Of a stretch of 64,000 nt of DNA, positions 10,180-21,752 are shown in pieces. Numbering within the stretch: position 1 is the stretch's first letter; every line of letters starts with the position of its first letter. The notes under the pieces were generated by a model, which was not told the DNA's origin, ran no database searches, and saw only the letters and a list, made by a program, of their open reading frames with translations. Origin of the DNA: Lepidonotus clava (lineage: Eukaryota; Annelida; Polychaeta; Phyllodocida; Polynoidae); assembly GCA_936440205.1 (NCBI GenBank), contig OW387139.1, positions 25,260,378 to 25,324,377 of the forward strand, read 5' to 3'. A program made the translations under genes and the position numbers.

Positions 10180-10830
10180 AATAAGAAGACATAATTATGG
10201 AGTATGAGGTCGGATATATTCACCCCAGTACCGACGGGACCGCGGCCGTTAGGCCAAGGTCCCGTCGGTACTGGGGTGAATATATCTGACCGATATACGA
10301 CATAAAAGTGTCTTCTTTATTTTATGTGATGGCTACACACACGTAAAATCACCAATTTATTCATAAAAACTGCAATGCCGTGCTGATGGCCGTGTCGTAG
10401 TGCCGACGGCCGTGTCATAGTGCTGACGGCCGTGTCGAAGTGCCGACGGCCGTGTCAAAATCTTGGTTTTTTCCCCTTTTCCTTGAGACCACAGCTGTTG
10501 TAATTGATCACATACGACATGAATAGTCTCCTTATCGAAAATAACCTGCAAAACTGTCAATCTAATTGGATGTATACCCGAAAATCGGCACTCCAACATT
10601 TCCGTCAGCACTCCAACATCGCCGCATCGGCACTCCGACATCTTGTTTGTTTACTTAATTCTCAACGTTGATTGGCTAAAACCATGGCAACGGTGATCAC
10701 GTGATTTATTCTTGCGCTCCGGTACGTATAAATGGTAGATTTTTACCTCGGGCGCTGCGGGGTGTAATTACGTTCGAACAGCCCAATAAGCACCGCTGCA
10801 CCCCCCAGCCATTACATAAAATATCATATT
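10180..10830. mobile_element. Foldback-like element with hairpin and tandem-repeat arms
   Basis: Arms at 10208-10241 and 10258-10291 pair over 34 bases with one mismatch around a 16-base loop, and weaker pairing extends about 25 bases outward. A 20-bp unit (GTGCCGACGGCCGTGTCRTA) repeats four times at 10376-10456. A related unit in the opposite orientation (CGGCACTCCAACATC) repeats three times at 10570-10640. TTTATGTGATGGCT near 10320 is inverted at about 10811 (AGCCATTACATAAA). Tandem repeats inside inverted arms are typical of foldback elements. Outer borders uncertain. Confidence 0.5.
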
Positions 10831-11012
10831 TTTCTCAAATAACGCATTAAAGTGAATTTTCTTAAATGAAAAAGAAATCTACATGTTCAAAATGTTACAG
10901 ATATTAGTTTAAGGCAACATGGCGTCATATCAATAATATGAGAAATATAAGTTTTTAAGTATAATTTAGAAAACAAGGCCCTGCGTGAAAACTAAAGACA
11001 AAAAATAAGGCA

Positions 11013-11690
11013 GTGGCCAGTTTCTGCGCATTTTTCACATATTTTTCTAAATTTTTCAAGCATTTTTTTCATATATAAACTTGAAAAATTATCCATGTAA
11101 GCTTACATATATTACAAGACAGTTTCCTAAACCATATAAACCCAAAAGTTGATGCTTACTTTATTCTTCTTTTATCTAATTGAATTAATGCTGGATACTG
11201 TTATTTAATCAAAATGCACGAATATGCATATTTTCTACTATTCATTGTAATACCTATTCTTTAGATTTTCCACGGAACGTAGCATTACTGATGTGTATAT
11301 TATGATGGATTAAGATGAATTCAACTATTATTTTGAGTAGTGAATATTAAAAGATAATCTTTTTCTGATTCACCAGAGATGGCATTTTCTATCTGTTGAA
11401 TATTTTTAGTTTGACTGATTATATCGCTAAAAATGTATAAATGCGCTAAAAATTGACACCTAAATGCGCGAAAATAGGCTCCAGGTGCGCGTAAACTGAA
11501 GAATTGACATAGGAAACAGATTTTAGTTTTGATGAAATATCCAAGATAAAAGTTTTTTTCTAATTTATTTTTGGTCAAATACGATAACCCTTCATATTTC
11601 TCAACAAGTGATGAAAGATAATTATCAGGCATGCGATTTTTACACAAATGTGATAAGAAATTCCGTTTTGGGGTCCTTAATGAGCGAAAC
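11013..11690. mobile_element. Diverged inverted copy of the AGTTTCCGCGC MITE family
   Basis: Read on the minus strand this aligns with 5500-5995 of the nested MITE. CAGTTTACGCGCACCTGGAG here matches CAGTTTCCGCGCACCTGGAG there, and the CCAGTTTCTGCGCATTTTTC end matches about 5975-5995. It ends beside the broken retroelement at 11693. The 123-codon minus frame over it is not a gene. Confidence 0.55.
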
Positions 11691-11710
11691 AATTGAAAAA
11701 GTAAACTAAC

Positions 11711-12223
11711 CTATACGCATCTTGGGCGCTCTGTCTTCTCTGGCGCCATCAGAATGCCCGCCTCACTGCAGAACTGGAGAAACCTGGTCAGCTGGGCTTC
11801 GGCCGCGCTCACTGATGGGGCAATGATGAGAAAGTCATCCAGGACATGAACCATCCTTGGTATGCCCAACTTGTAGTTTGCCACCCACTTTATGGCTGTT
11901 GAGAAGGCTTCAAAGATGGAGCTTGAGATGGAGCAACCCATAGGGAGAGTGGTATCGTAGTAGTAGCCACCCCTCCAGCGCATGCCCAGGAGGTGTTGTT
12001 GGGACGGGTGGACGCGTATGATGCGGAAGGCTGATTTTATGTCAGTCTTGGCCAGGTAAGCCCCCGTACCCTCAGCCTTTATGTGGGCGATGGCATGGTC
12101 GATGGTGTGGTACTGGACAGTGGCCTTATCCTGCGGGATGGAGCTGTTAACCGACCCCTCCTCGTAGGGGTAGGAAAGATTGTGGATAAAGCGATACTGG
12201 CCCGGGGTCTTCTTCTCCACCAC
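11711..12223 (-). pseudogene. Reverse transcriptase fragment of the DIRS/Ngaro-like fossil
   Basis: Recognisable blocks are GAYLAKTDIKSAFRIIRVHP, YDTTLPMGCSISSSIFEAF and the catalytic region HVLDDFLIIAPS, in which the usual YxDD is VLDD. These resemble DIRS/Ngaro reverse transcriptases. Only the palm part is present, and the piece ends at the left 31-bp inverted repeat. Part of a broken element. Confidence 0.75.
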
Positions 12224-12478
12224 TTTGATGGGTGAGACCCTGAACGCGGGGAGGGGGGTTGATGGAAAGGGCCCAGTATCCTCCCCGCGTCCAGCTCTTT
12301 CCCAAGCTTGCGCTCAACCTCCTCTTGAAGGTGCTTCGGCAGCCTGGGGTTTGATACATCAATGCAGTCGATGGACAAACCCTCTGATTCTAGGTAGAAC
12401 CCGTTGGTGAAGCCCGAGATGATGTAGGCTGCCTTACATGGGTCGTATCCCTCCAAATACCGCGAGAGTACTCCCACC

Positions 12479-13192
12479 CTAACTGGTGTGTTTGGAGTTC
12501 TGCCGCATGCCTTGGCTGGATCTCCGACAGGTGGAAGTATACTTTCCAGCTGGGTGTTCCCCGTTGCAGTGGTAACACGAGTGCTTGAAGTCGCACCCAC
12601 TGCAGTTCCTGCTATCACTGTAGGTGAAGCAGAAACCGTGTTGAGTACAACCGTTGGTCTGGCCATTCCGTCGGCGGTTGTCCCCTCTGTTGCTGGGCCT
12701 ACGTTCCTGGTCCTGAGAGGGTGCCCGGCACTCTTGCTTCAGGTCTGGGCAGCTGTGGGCCCAGCCACATAGCCCTCGTGCCACCATCTTCCAGAAGGTT
12801 GTGTCATACTGGAGCCAGTCCTCGTTCCTCGCAGCCATGTGGTTGACGATGGACAGGTGACATAACATCCCTGGGAGGTCCTGAGGGAATCTACGGCAGT
12901 GAGCTGAACTGAGGGTAATAAATGCCTTCGCCCAGCGCCTGTGTGTCTTGATCCTCATCTTTGTTTTCGGTGCCACAGAGAATGTGGGGTTGGCTGGGTC
13001 GGAGATGACCTGCATATCCTCTCCCTCCTGCTCTATAATGTCAGCCAAGTCGACATACTGCCTAGCCCAAATCTTGTTCAGCTCCTTCTGGGCTACAAGG
13101 GAGTCAAGGTCCGCTGCAGGGAAAGTAGTCAGAGTGGACATACCTGGGAGTTGTGGCGGTACTGCTCCGAATCCGATGGATGTTATCGCCAC
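12479..13192 (-). pseudogene. Gag-like protein of the DIRS/Ngaro-like fossil
   Basis: A long frame with KTKMRIKTHRRWAKAFITL is followed by a Cys/His cluster (CTQHGFCFTY, GCDFKHSCYHC), as in the zinc-binding C-terminus of tyrosine-recombinase element gag proteins. It lies directly upstream of the reverse transcriptase piece on the same strand. Assignment is by position and Cys/His pattern. Confidence 0.6.
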
Positions 13193-13279
13193 ACCTGGCT
13201 GAGCCGGAGGAAATAGGGGTGCAGGTGGAGTCGGCGTCGGCGTTTCTTGTCCATAAGCTTCAGTCCCTGGATGACGGCA

Positions 13280-13660
13280 CCCCTGAAACTATGATACAAT
13301 TTATATGAGCTGTGGTCATTCAGGTGGACTCCGTCGGGAAGGCTGACCGGGGGATGGTTAAGGCCGAAGTGGGACCTGTAAAATATCGTCAGTTCAGGTT
13401 TGAGTAGCTAACGGAAGTCCTTGTTGCAAGAGGCAAAGCACTCCAGGTAACCGGTAAGGGGGGATTAGGATCGGGAAAGATGAGCTGGGGGAACGGCGGT
13501 CACCATAACCCCCGAGGCAGCCGTTGGTGTTTAGCATGAGAACCGCCAAGTCGTGCAGCTTGCTGCCGACCTGTAGGGGAGAAAGATCCTGGTTACATAG
13601 GTCGTTACCCCCTACCATGATGATGATGATGGCAAGAGAGTGTAACCGCCGGGAATAAGC
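13280..13660 (-). pseudogene. SGNH hydrolase, C-terminal part, of the fossil
   Basis: The block III motif appears as IIIIMVGGNDLCNQ, and block V as SLPDGVHLNDHSSYKLY with the Asp-x-x-His pair. These are hallmarks of SGNH/GDSL hydrolases, which some Ngaro-type elements encode. The matching N-terminal part lies about 5 kb away at 18600-18945 beyond the inserted LINE. Confidence 0.7.
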
Positions 13661-13689
13661 TAGGCAGTTTTCTGGAGAAACTGCGCGAT

Positions 13690-14480
13690 GAATACATTGA
13701 GAACGTGAATTAGTGTGTTATAATTCGTTATTCATGTAGTTTACTATACTAAATAGGTTGCGCGAATTTAAAACCATTTACACAAAATAGTATATAAAAC
13801 GGCACGAAAACGAGATTTGCTCCATGAGCGGCCATGTTTTTTCACTGGTTTCAGCCTTCCATAATACCTTAAGGCTTAGACTAACCCACCTGCCGCAATG
13901 CATCCAGCGGAGGGAAGTCACGGCAAAAAGAGATTCATGTTTCAATGTATCATGTTTTTATATTCCTTTGTTGAATTCGTCGTTTATATGAAGTGATTTG
14001 AGCTGTGGATGAGGTTAAACTGGAATTTATTCAGCTGGAAGTGTGCTACGATCGTCTGGTCCGACATGTGTCTTTAGTTCTTCTAATTGACACTTGGGGC
14101 GCTGGGGACATTCCCGCGCTGATCTACTCTCGCCTACTCTGTTTGAGCCTAGCCTATAACTTAAGCCCATCCCAAATTGGGTATATCTCAGAGCAATACA
14201 GGCTAGTGTCGGATCTTTACTCTTCACATTTGTGAAAAACCGCTGTGTTCCCACTTTCCGTACAGAGCCACTTCCGCTCCGTACCTCCACCCTCGTATGA
14301 GAGTGCACGGTGTGCAGCGAATGTCGATGCTTGGAGAGTGCCGCGTTCCGTGCATTTTCATGACGTTATGTAACTAGTGTCGTCACGGCGACAAGTGTTG
14401 TTACGGCAACACGTAGCAACGGCGACGTTACCCTTCCGACGGTCAGGGTGAGCTCGTTGTTGCCGCGACTCGCAGACCGG
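13690..14480. other. Unassigned stretch upstream of the LINE
   Basis: No coding frame is supported. 14385-14450 has phrases such as GTTACGGCAACACGTAGCAA and CGTCACGGCGAC. It may be the 5' UTR and promoter of the LINE that follows, or remaining sequence of the split retroelement; the LINE's 5' border could not be placed. Confidence 0.4.
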
Positions 14481-14590
14481 TGAAAAACTGAAAGCACAAC
14501 TCCTTGCAGGTAGTTGTCATTAGCCGTACTGGGATTACTCTAGATCTGTTTGAGCCGAGACGCGGAGCGTCTTGTAGAACTAAAATCAAC

Positions 14591-15223
14591 ATGGCAAAGG
14601 TACTGCTATTGACTGACTCACGTGGAGTAAAACTTGAAAAACTTATTAAGGATACATCAGCCGTGAGTAAAAGAAACTACGAGATAAGTGTGTTTTACCA
14701 ACGTGGAGGCACCATCGAAACAATTACCAAGGCTGGATCTCAATTGTTACAAGAACAAACGTTTGACACTTGCTTACTGTTTGCCGGTGTAAACAACATG
14801 ACGGTGAAACATGATAACGGAGAATCAACACTCAGGTTTGATGAAATCCTTAATATGGTAGACATTCTGGTTAGTAAATTTGAAACGGCAAAGCATGTTC
14901 TGTTAGAATCAGTTGATAACGTTATTATTTGTCACTTGATAGGCCTAGACCTAAGCAAGTACAATGACAAACCGAGTGATGACTACAAATTTCAACAAAA
15001 TATACTTGATAATTGAGTTCAATACATCAATGTGGCGATCAACTCAATCAATATGGACTCTGGATGTCAAGGACCATGGCTCTCTGACACTATACACTCG
15101 AACATTAATGGAAGAAGAGTTCATAAATATTTAAAGTTATATGATGGATTACATCCAAATGACTCTACCGCCAAACAGTGGATCAAGAAAATATGTGATG
15201 TACTGGATAAGATTTATTGTTAA
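14591..15223 (+). pseudogene. LINE ORF1, SGNH/GDSL-type hydrolase
   Basis: It begins MAKVLLLTDSRGVKLEKLI, where TDSRG stands for the GDS nucleophile block. The GxND block appears as LLFAGVNNMTVK, and the catalytic Asp-His block as YDGLHPNDSTAKQW. One in-frame TGA at 15014-15016 splits the frame; the rest continues in frame to 15223. ORF1 esterases of this kind are known in CR1-group LINEs and are thought to act in RNP or membrane association. Confidence 0.75.
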
Positions 15224-15548
15224 TAGCTCAAATTTCCTGGGGTACTCTCGTAGGGGATGCCTCATGTTATTTGAAATATCATTAATTGATATATGTAATT
15301 GGATTATAGTATTATTTAGTAATCCTGAGTAAAGGGAGACTGATAGGATTCGCATATGAAACACTTATCAGCATATACATATCCAATGACCAAATATGGT
15401 CAAAATTGTATTGAGTTGGTTAACCATAATGGTATAATACCGACAATTGTATATATGTATAAATCTATGTGGTATTGCTCTTTAAAATATGTGACTCTTG
15501 CTGTGACAATGACTGTGTACTACAGATGTTTTGCCTCCAACTTGAAAT

Positions 15549-18417
15549 ATGGTTAGTTCGTTAAATCAACTGTCAATTAATAAAGGCATCCATATAGCAC
15601 ATCTAAATATCAGAAGCCTTTGGAATAAAATTGAATTACTTAGAGCCCACGTTTCTGATAGTAATATTACTTGTTTGGGAATATCTGAAACATGGCTAAC
15701 TACTGATATCCCTAGTACCTTACTAGAAATTCCTGGGTTCTCAATTGTACGTAATGATAGGAATTGGACTAATGACAACACCATGACAACAAAGAAAGGA
15801 GGTGGTATTTGTTATTACATTAAAAATGGTTATAACTTTTCAGTAACCGAGTTATGCAATTTGAACTTATCAACAAAAAATATTGAAATTTTATGGAACG
15901 TTATCAATCAACCCAAAAGGAAAAAATTGATAATAGCCAACTTATATAGACCACCTCAAGGCAATGTTGATATCTTCTGTGATACATTATATGAACAATT
16001 TGATTATATAATGACTAAATATAGATACCCGCCCGAGATTGTTATTCTTGGAGATTACAATATTGATTATTTTAAGACTCAGGAGAATCATACAAAAAAA
16101 TTGAAATGGTTTGAGGGTCAATCTTGTTTGAAACAACTTATTACACTGCCTACACGTTATGGAGTTAAAAATTCCTGCATCGATCTGGCTTACAGTAATT
16201 CTGATAAAATTTCCAATGTACAAATTATGGATTTAAACTTTAGTGATCATGAAATGATTTTGATAACACTTAAACAAATTAAATCTCCAAAAATCAAATT
16301 GGAGTTTGTTGGCAGATCATACAGGAATTTTAATAAGGAAAAATTTCAGGCTGATTTGCATAATTGTAATTGGGATAACTTTTTTATGCTGACTGATGTG
16401 AATGAATTATGGAATATGTTTTATAATAACATTTTATTAGTTATTGATAATATGTGTCCTCTAAAGAATATGTTGATAAAAAAAAGTGTGTGACCCCTGG
16501 ATCTCGGATGAACTATTGGAGATGATCTTTGATAAAGATAACCTCCTGTATCATGCTAAAAAATCTGATACCAAGGAATTATGGAATGCTGCTAGGATTG
16601 CTAGAAATAACGTAAATAGATCTATCAAGGAAGCCAAGGCAAATTTCATACAAGATAATTTGGAAGATAACATCAATGACTCAAAAAAATTCTGGAAGTC
16701 CATCTCAAGTATATTGCCTAATTCTAAAAATCAAAATAATGTTATTATCAAATTAAAGAATGAACAAGGTAATATGATTGAAGATGGTCTTCAAACTGCT
16801 AATAGACTGAATAACTATTTTACCTCTATAGGTCCTAAGTTGGCTGCGCATCATCATACCAACTGGATGTACACAGGACATCATGTAGAAACTAAACTCG
16901 ATGTGTTTGATACCAATAGGGATGAAATTTTACGGCTATGTAATGAAATCAATATCACTAAGTCATCATCTATTGATAAAATCTCTTCAGAATCTTGAAG
17001 GTTGCATTTATACACTTGATAGATCGATTTACACATATTATTCAACAATCATTAATTTCTAGCATATTCCCTGAAGCTTGGAAAAAAAACATTAGTTACT
17101 CCATTGCCTAAGGAGGGTGATTTGAATGAATGTACAAACTATAGACCTATATCATTGATCCCCCTTCCTGGTAAAATACTTGAAAAAATTGTGCATTGTA
17201 GAATTAGTAATTACTTGGAAGTTAACAACTATTTAAATGAAAACCAATGTGGATTTAGAAAAAACAACTCTACTACCTCATCAGTTGCTAACTTTACTGA
17301 TACTTTATTTAAAAACATTAACAATAAACAATTGTCAATAACTACATACATAGACTTCTCCAAAGCATTTGATACTGTCAATCATGAAATTCTACAAAAA
17401 AAGTTGTATCTACTAGGAATTCAGGATCATAATTTGAAATGGATCAAAAGTTATTTGTCAGGAAGGAATCAATGTACAATTGTAAATAATATTGTTTCTG
17501 ATACTAGTGATATTATTTGTGGTGTCCCACAAGGCTCTGTTTTGGACCCTTTATTATTTTTGATATATATTAATGACCTTGATGGAGTTATTCGCCATAG
17601 CTCTATTAACCTTTATGCTGATGATACCGCTATTACATGTTCTCATCCCGATATTTACACAGCACATCTTAATTTACAATCGGATCTTGACAATATTGCT
17701 AATTGGTGCAAGGGTAATAAATTGACTATTAATGTTAAAAAAACTAAATCCATGATCATAGGTACCAGACAGAAAATCAAAAATTTCACACTGCCCAAAT
17801 TAAATCTGAATATGGAAAATCTGGAATATGTGCATAACTATAAATATTTGGGTATTGTGATTGACAACTCGCTATCATTTAATAAACAGTTAAATAATAC
17901 TGTCAAGATTGTTTCTCATAAAATCTTTTTGTTACAAAAAATTAGGAAATATTTAACTGAAGCAGCTGCTGTTCGCCTTTACAAATCAATGATATTGCCC
18001 TACATGGATTATGGTGATGTTTTCATGATCCGAGCCAACTGTAAGCACCTAAATAAACTACAAAAACTACAAAATAGGGCACTTAGAATATGTCTGGATG
18101 TACATATACAAATGCCTACTGTTATATTACATAGTTCAGCAAAGTTATCTACTCTATATAAAAGAAGAATTGTACATATTTTGAATTTTATGTATAAACA
18201 ACAATCTAATGGCAACCTAGTAGATAATAGGAATTTACAAACAAGAAGACATCAAGCATGTATTTTTAAAACTGAACGCCCCACATGTGAATTATACAAG
18301 AAAAATGTTTATTATACTGGTGCTATTCTCTGGGATGATTTACCTGTACATGTAAGAAATTTAGAGTCATATAATAGCTTCAAACTTTATATGAAAAATT
18401 GGATGCTTAATGAATAA
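15549..18417 (+). pseudogene. LINE ORF2, endonuclease and reverse transcriptase
   Basis: The endonuclease part (15549-16493) shows HIAHLNIRSLWNKIE, GISETWL, ANLYRPPQG, VILGDYNID and NFSDHEMI, the apurinic-endonuclease motifs. A linker follows (16486-16998, DPWISDELLEM and GPKLAAHH). The reverse transcriptase (17104-18417) shows NYRPISLIPLPGKILEKIV, YIDFSKAFDTVNHEIL, GVPQGSVLDPLLFLIYIND, the catalytic LYADDTAI, and a thumb ending RALRICLDV. Frames shift in A8 runs near 16480 and 17080 and once near 16990, so no full-length product is expected. Family: CR1/L2-like. Confidence 0.85.
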
Positions 18418-18599
18418 TTGATATATATTTTTGAGTCCATATTTGAGCAATTACCACAATTTTGTAACTATTTTCTGGATATGTGTGTACTGAATAATAC
18501 AATACAATATGATAATATTGTACTAGATTTAAGTAACGCTGGTCCTGGCAGAATACCGATTAACTCGAGCCAGGCCAGGATAATAAAAATTTAAAAAAA

Positions 18600-18945
18600 A
18601 AATATATATATATGTGGGGCCAAGGTCTGAACCCTGGCGAGGTCCTGGGCCACGATCTTCTTGACGGTGCGCCCTCCATGGCCCAACAGGGTGACTTTGG
18701 CTCCTAGTCCCAAGCCGGAATCGACCCTGCCGCGATAAAAATGGGGCGGGAAATCTATAAAAGAAGAAAGTCTGGCCACGTGACTGTTGCCAAGGATGAG
18801 GGTTGTAGTCAGAGAGTCCATGCCTGAAAGTAAGGGTATTTCTGATGTTAGGTTTTTTAGAAATGGAGGAGTGGATGACCCTGAACAGCCGGCTGTGAAA
18901 CCAGGAGAAACCTGTGAAATGAAAGAAACTTGGTAAATCAATGTA
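18600..18945 (-). pseudogene. SGNH hydrolase, N-terminal part, of the fossil
   Basis: Block I appears as TTLILGNSHVARLSSFID (GNSH in place of GDS) and a block II-like glycine as TLLGHGGRTVKKIV. A splice-acceptor-like TTTCACAG precedes it on the minus strand, and a further open piece lies at 18964-19152, consistent with the introns known in tyrosine-recombinase elements. The partner piece is at 13280-13660. Confidence 0.6.
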
Positions 18946-19361
18946 CAAATTGAAAGGATACACTTAGCTGCCTGTATACTGAGAGTTGGTGGTAGAGGAT
19001 GATTCAGCTGAAGTAGGCAGGGTCCAGAAGTCAGTAGCAGGGCCTAAGGGCCATGTGGTTGCTGTAAACAAGGCAGAAGGGCCTACAGGTTTTTTGACAA
19101 TCTGTCTCAATCCTCCCAATTGAGCAGAAAAAAGTGGCCAAAAAGTACCCACACACCTTTAGTTAGAAATGTATTATAAAGGAACTAACCTAACTTTGAA
19201 CTCAGTTGGACTGAAATTGGAGGTTGGATGAACAAAAATTCAGATGTGTGTGGGTCTGGGATAAGCTTCGTATCCGAGAGCAGGAGGGCGAGTACGCGAC
19301 ATGCCGAGATCTCGGCGAATCTCGCGGGAGGGGCGAGAATCCGCGAGATCTGCGAGAGGAC

Positions 19362-19392
19362 AAGATGCGTATAGGTTAGTTTACTTTTTCAA
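19362..19392. repeat. Right 31-bp inverted repeat
   Basis: This is the exact reverse complement of 11693-11723, starting AAGATGCGTATAGGTTAGTT. The match stops abruptly at both edges. It may be the terminal inverted repeat of the DIRS/Ngaro-like fossil. Confidence 0.8.
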
Positions 19393-19675
19393 ATCATAAA
19401 TGCAGCCGCGATCGATCACGGCGCGGTTTTATCAACCATCAATCCAATGGGCGTTTTTTTCCCGAACGATACCTATTCTAGCAATCCCCCAATAAACGTC
19501 CATCTTGTTTATCACCCAAACAATTATCAAATTCTTGAGAAAATAGTGATGATATGCAGCAGTGCGTACAGCCTGTCAATCCCCCTGCACACAATGCGCA
19601 CCGCTGACTGGCCGTGCGGGTGATAAAGTCTGAAAACTTGGGGGAGCTGCCCCAAGGCTCTACCCTACTACATCC

Positions 19676-19850
19676 TGGAACTCCAAACCCTGGGTATACA
19701 CTACCCCTCCATACCCTGGGTACACTACCCCCACAATCCCCCTTCCATACCCTGGGTGCACTATCCCCTGAGCACCCCTCCATTCCTTTGGTATAATACC
19801 CCTTATACCTCTTCGTACCCTGGGTATTTTATACATATATACCCTATTCT
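19676..19850. repeat. Degenerate ~30-bp minisatellite
   Basis: About six imperfect copies of CCATACCCTGGGTACACTAC followed by a C-rich spacer. Short frames over it are repeat artefacts. Confidence 0.8.
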
Positions 19851-20542
19851 ATTTTTACGCTAATGATTGGCTAAAATTCTATTTAATATTACTATCTTCC
19901 TAGATCTGCCTCCTATATCCATTTTTAGCATCTGAACTACACATTTTGATATTGCTTAGGCCATTTCATGTTCGTTTGCTCAATTTCATTTGATTTTAAT
20001 GATTTTCCCTGATATTTTCTTTTAAAAAGACTTCAGGGTCGGGGCTAGAAAAAAAAGGGTCAGTCGGTAAACATGAACACAGCTATTTTTTTGTTTTATT
20101 TATCTTTTTTATTTTTTGCCATGTATTAATTCATTTGACTGTGTCCGCCAATTTGTCCACCATTTCGGAAAGTTTTTGGGATACACTGATACTAAAGAAA
20201 TTTCATCATCCATTATCAGTATTTTGAGTAACTCATTGAATTTAGACGGGTTTGTTGTGCAGGTTGAGGGCAACTTATATGTACGTGTTGTATGTCATTT
20301 TGATTGGAAAATTATGTAGATATATATATTTTTCAAAAAGGCCATTTATTATCAGCACAAAAGGTTAGAAATGTAAGAGGGAGAGGTAATGTGTCTGCCC
20401 AGGTAAATATAATGTAACAAACATGGCTGTGTGCTAAGCAGCACCACAGGTAATTATCATAGAACATGACAAGTGGCAGCGCCATCCTCCCTCTTAATCA
20501 TACATAGTTTATATCACTAGAAATATAATTGTATTTATAGTT

Positions 20543-20578
<36 letters not shown>

Positions 20579-20660
20579 TTGCAGTCTCATTTTCAATTTG
20601 CGAGTTACTTCTTTGATAGCATAAAAGAAAATATCCTTTACTTTTTCTGGACACAATAAT
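19851..20660. other. AT-rich stretch, no gene seen
   Basis: It contains a (TA)n tract at about 20547-20575. The 67-codon plus frame at 20116 has no coding support or splice context. Confidence 0.55.
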
Positions 20661-20825
20661 CAGGGTTCGAAATTAACGTCAGCCCGTCAGCCCCAGGCTG
20701 ACTGTTTTGAATCAGGGCTGACAAATTTTGAGAAAATTACATTAAAATCAGCCCGAATTTTTCATACCTGTAATACATTGTAGTATGTCCGGGCTGACAG
20801 CTAGAAAAGTTAATTTCGACCCCTG
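20661..20825. mobile_element. 165-bp MITE with CAGGGKTCGAAATTAAC ends
   Basis: The left end is CAGGGTTCGAAATTAAC and the right end, inverted, CAGGGGTCGAAATTAAC. ATAAT flanks both sides (20656-20660 and 20826-20830). Internal CAGCCCGTCAGCC and GGGCTGACAG phrases are themselves inverted. CAGGG-type ends fit hAT-derived MITEs, though the visible duplication is 5 bp rather than 8. Confidence 0.75.
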
Positions 20826-20830
20826 ATAAT

Positions 20831-21740
20831 TGTTTTATATGATAGCTAAGCTTCTATTTAGTTGACGTGCAAAGTTTGGTATCGATATAATCAAAGTTTC
20901 TGAAGAATAGATATGAGAGTAACATTAAAGCGTTTCAGTGGCTCCCCCTAGTGGAATATATACCTACAAATCCTTTTAGCTAAACGTTTACTCTCTACCC
21001 CATACGTCGTATTCCTTAAGATTGATACACCTGAAAATCAAATTCCCCAGTGGGATGCTAAAAGGGTTCCTTGCACATAAATTTTTAAAAGCCTATTTTT
21101 TATCTAATTAACCCCACTTTGGTATTCTAAAAATGTCTCAAATGAAAAAAATTAAAAAGATCAAGGTATTATTGAATTATAAAAGAATGAAAATAAAATA
21201 TGGGAATTCCCTAATTTCTAGGCTTTCAGTTATGTCCTTGCTACGTCATAATAAAGGAAATTCCTCTCAAAATAACATGGGAATATCAGATAATTGAATG
21301 AATTAAGGTGAGTAAAAGATACACATGTTTATAGCCTGTCTTTGGCCTAATACAAATACATAATGTTACAACTAAAATTCCTGTCAGTACAGTCTTTAGA
21401 GTTGGGGATTCCCTATTTTTGAAAGGTGGGGATCCCCAAATACTGTCCTTGTGACGTCACAAATTAGGGGATTTCCCTTAAAAACCCATAAAATACACCA
21501 AATATCAAAGTCTCATAACTGCCTCTACATTTGAAATATCATTAAAACATGTTTAACATTATCAGTTCTTGATGCGTATTCGATGCTCAAAGAATCTATT
21601 TTAAAATATCTATCCTTTAATTATGTGCAAGGTTTCCTTTAATTGGCTCTCAATTACGGATTAAACATTTCAAAAAATAAAACACCCAGAGAAGAGTAGT
21701 TTTCATTTGGATCAAGGGTAATTCTTCTTTAATCTTTCAG
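20831..21740. other. Upstream flank of the receptor gene with a degenerate repeat
   Basis: Two related stretches about 205 bp apart (about 21205-21290 and 21410-21495) share GGGRATTCCCTA, TGTCCTTG, ACGTCA and AAATTYCYCT phrases. No promoter element is clear. A pyrimidine tract ending CAG at 21740 suggests that the coding start exon is preceded by an untranslated exon. Confidence 0.45.
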
Positions 21741-21752
21741 AATCTTCAAGTT

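Larger units (their letters stand above)
14490..18535 (+). mobile_element. Nearly full-length LINE with SGNH ORF1 and APE/RT ORF2
   Basis: ORF1 (from 14591) is an SGNH hydrolase and ORF2 (15549-18417) an apurinic-type endonuclease plus reverse transcriptase. This is the layout of CR1/L2-group non-LTR retrotransposons with an esterase ORF1. The 3' tail ends in AATACAATACAAT-like short repeats rather than a long poly(A). Coding is broken by an in-frame TGA in ORF1 (15014-15016) and about three frameshifts in ORF2: two at A8 runs near 16480-16487 and 17080-17087, one near 16990. The copy is inactive but fairly young. It interrupts the DIRS/Ngaro-like fossil on the opposite strand. The 5' limit is approximate. 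Confidence 0.8.
11693..19392 (-). mobile_element. Broken tyrosine-recombinase (DIRS/Ngaro-like) retroelement, split by a LINE
   Basis: Minus-strand pieces lie in order: SGNH hydrolase N-terminal part (18600-18945), hydrolase C-terminal part (about 13280-13660), gag-like protein (12479-13192) and reverse transcriptase (11711-12223). A plus-strand LINE sits between the two hydrolase pieces. The whole region is bracketed by a perfect 31-bp inverted repeat (11693-11723 and 19362-19392). No RNase H or recombinase was seen, so it is an incomplete fossil with several breaks. The reverse transcriptase style (LPMGCSISSSIFEAF, VLDDFLII) is that of DIRS/Ngaro elements rather than LTR or LINE elements. 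Moderately old, and older than the LINE insertion. Confidence 0.6.

Noticed and set aside
11321-11692. 123-codon minus frame
   Set aside because: It overlies a diverged MITE copy and has no coding signature.
7620-14340. Shared GCTTGGAGAGTGC at about 7640 and 14328 as a repeat family
   Set aside because: Only 13 bp match and flanks differ.
20116-20319. 67-codon plus frame
   Set aside because: AT-rich region, no splice or motif support.
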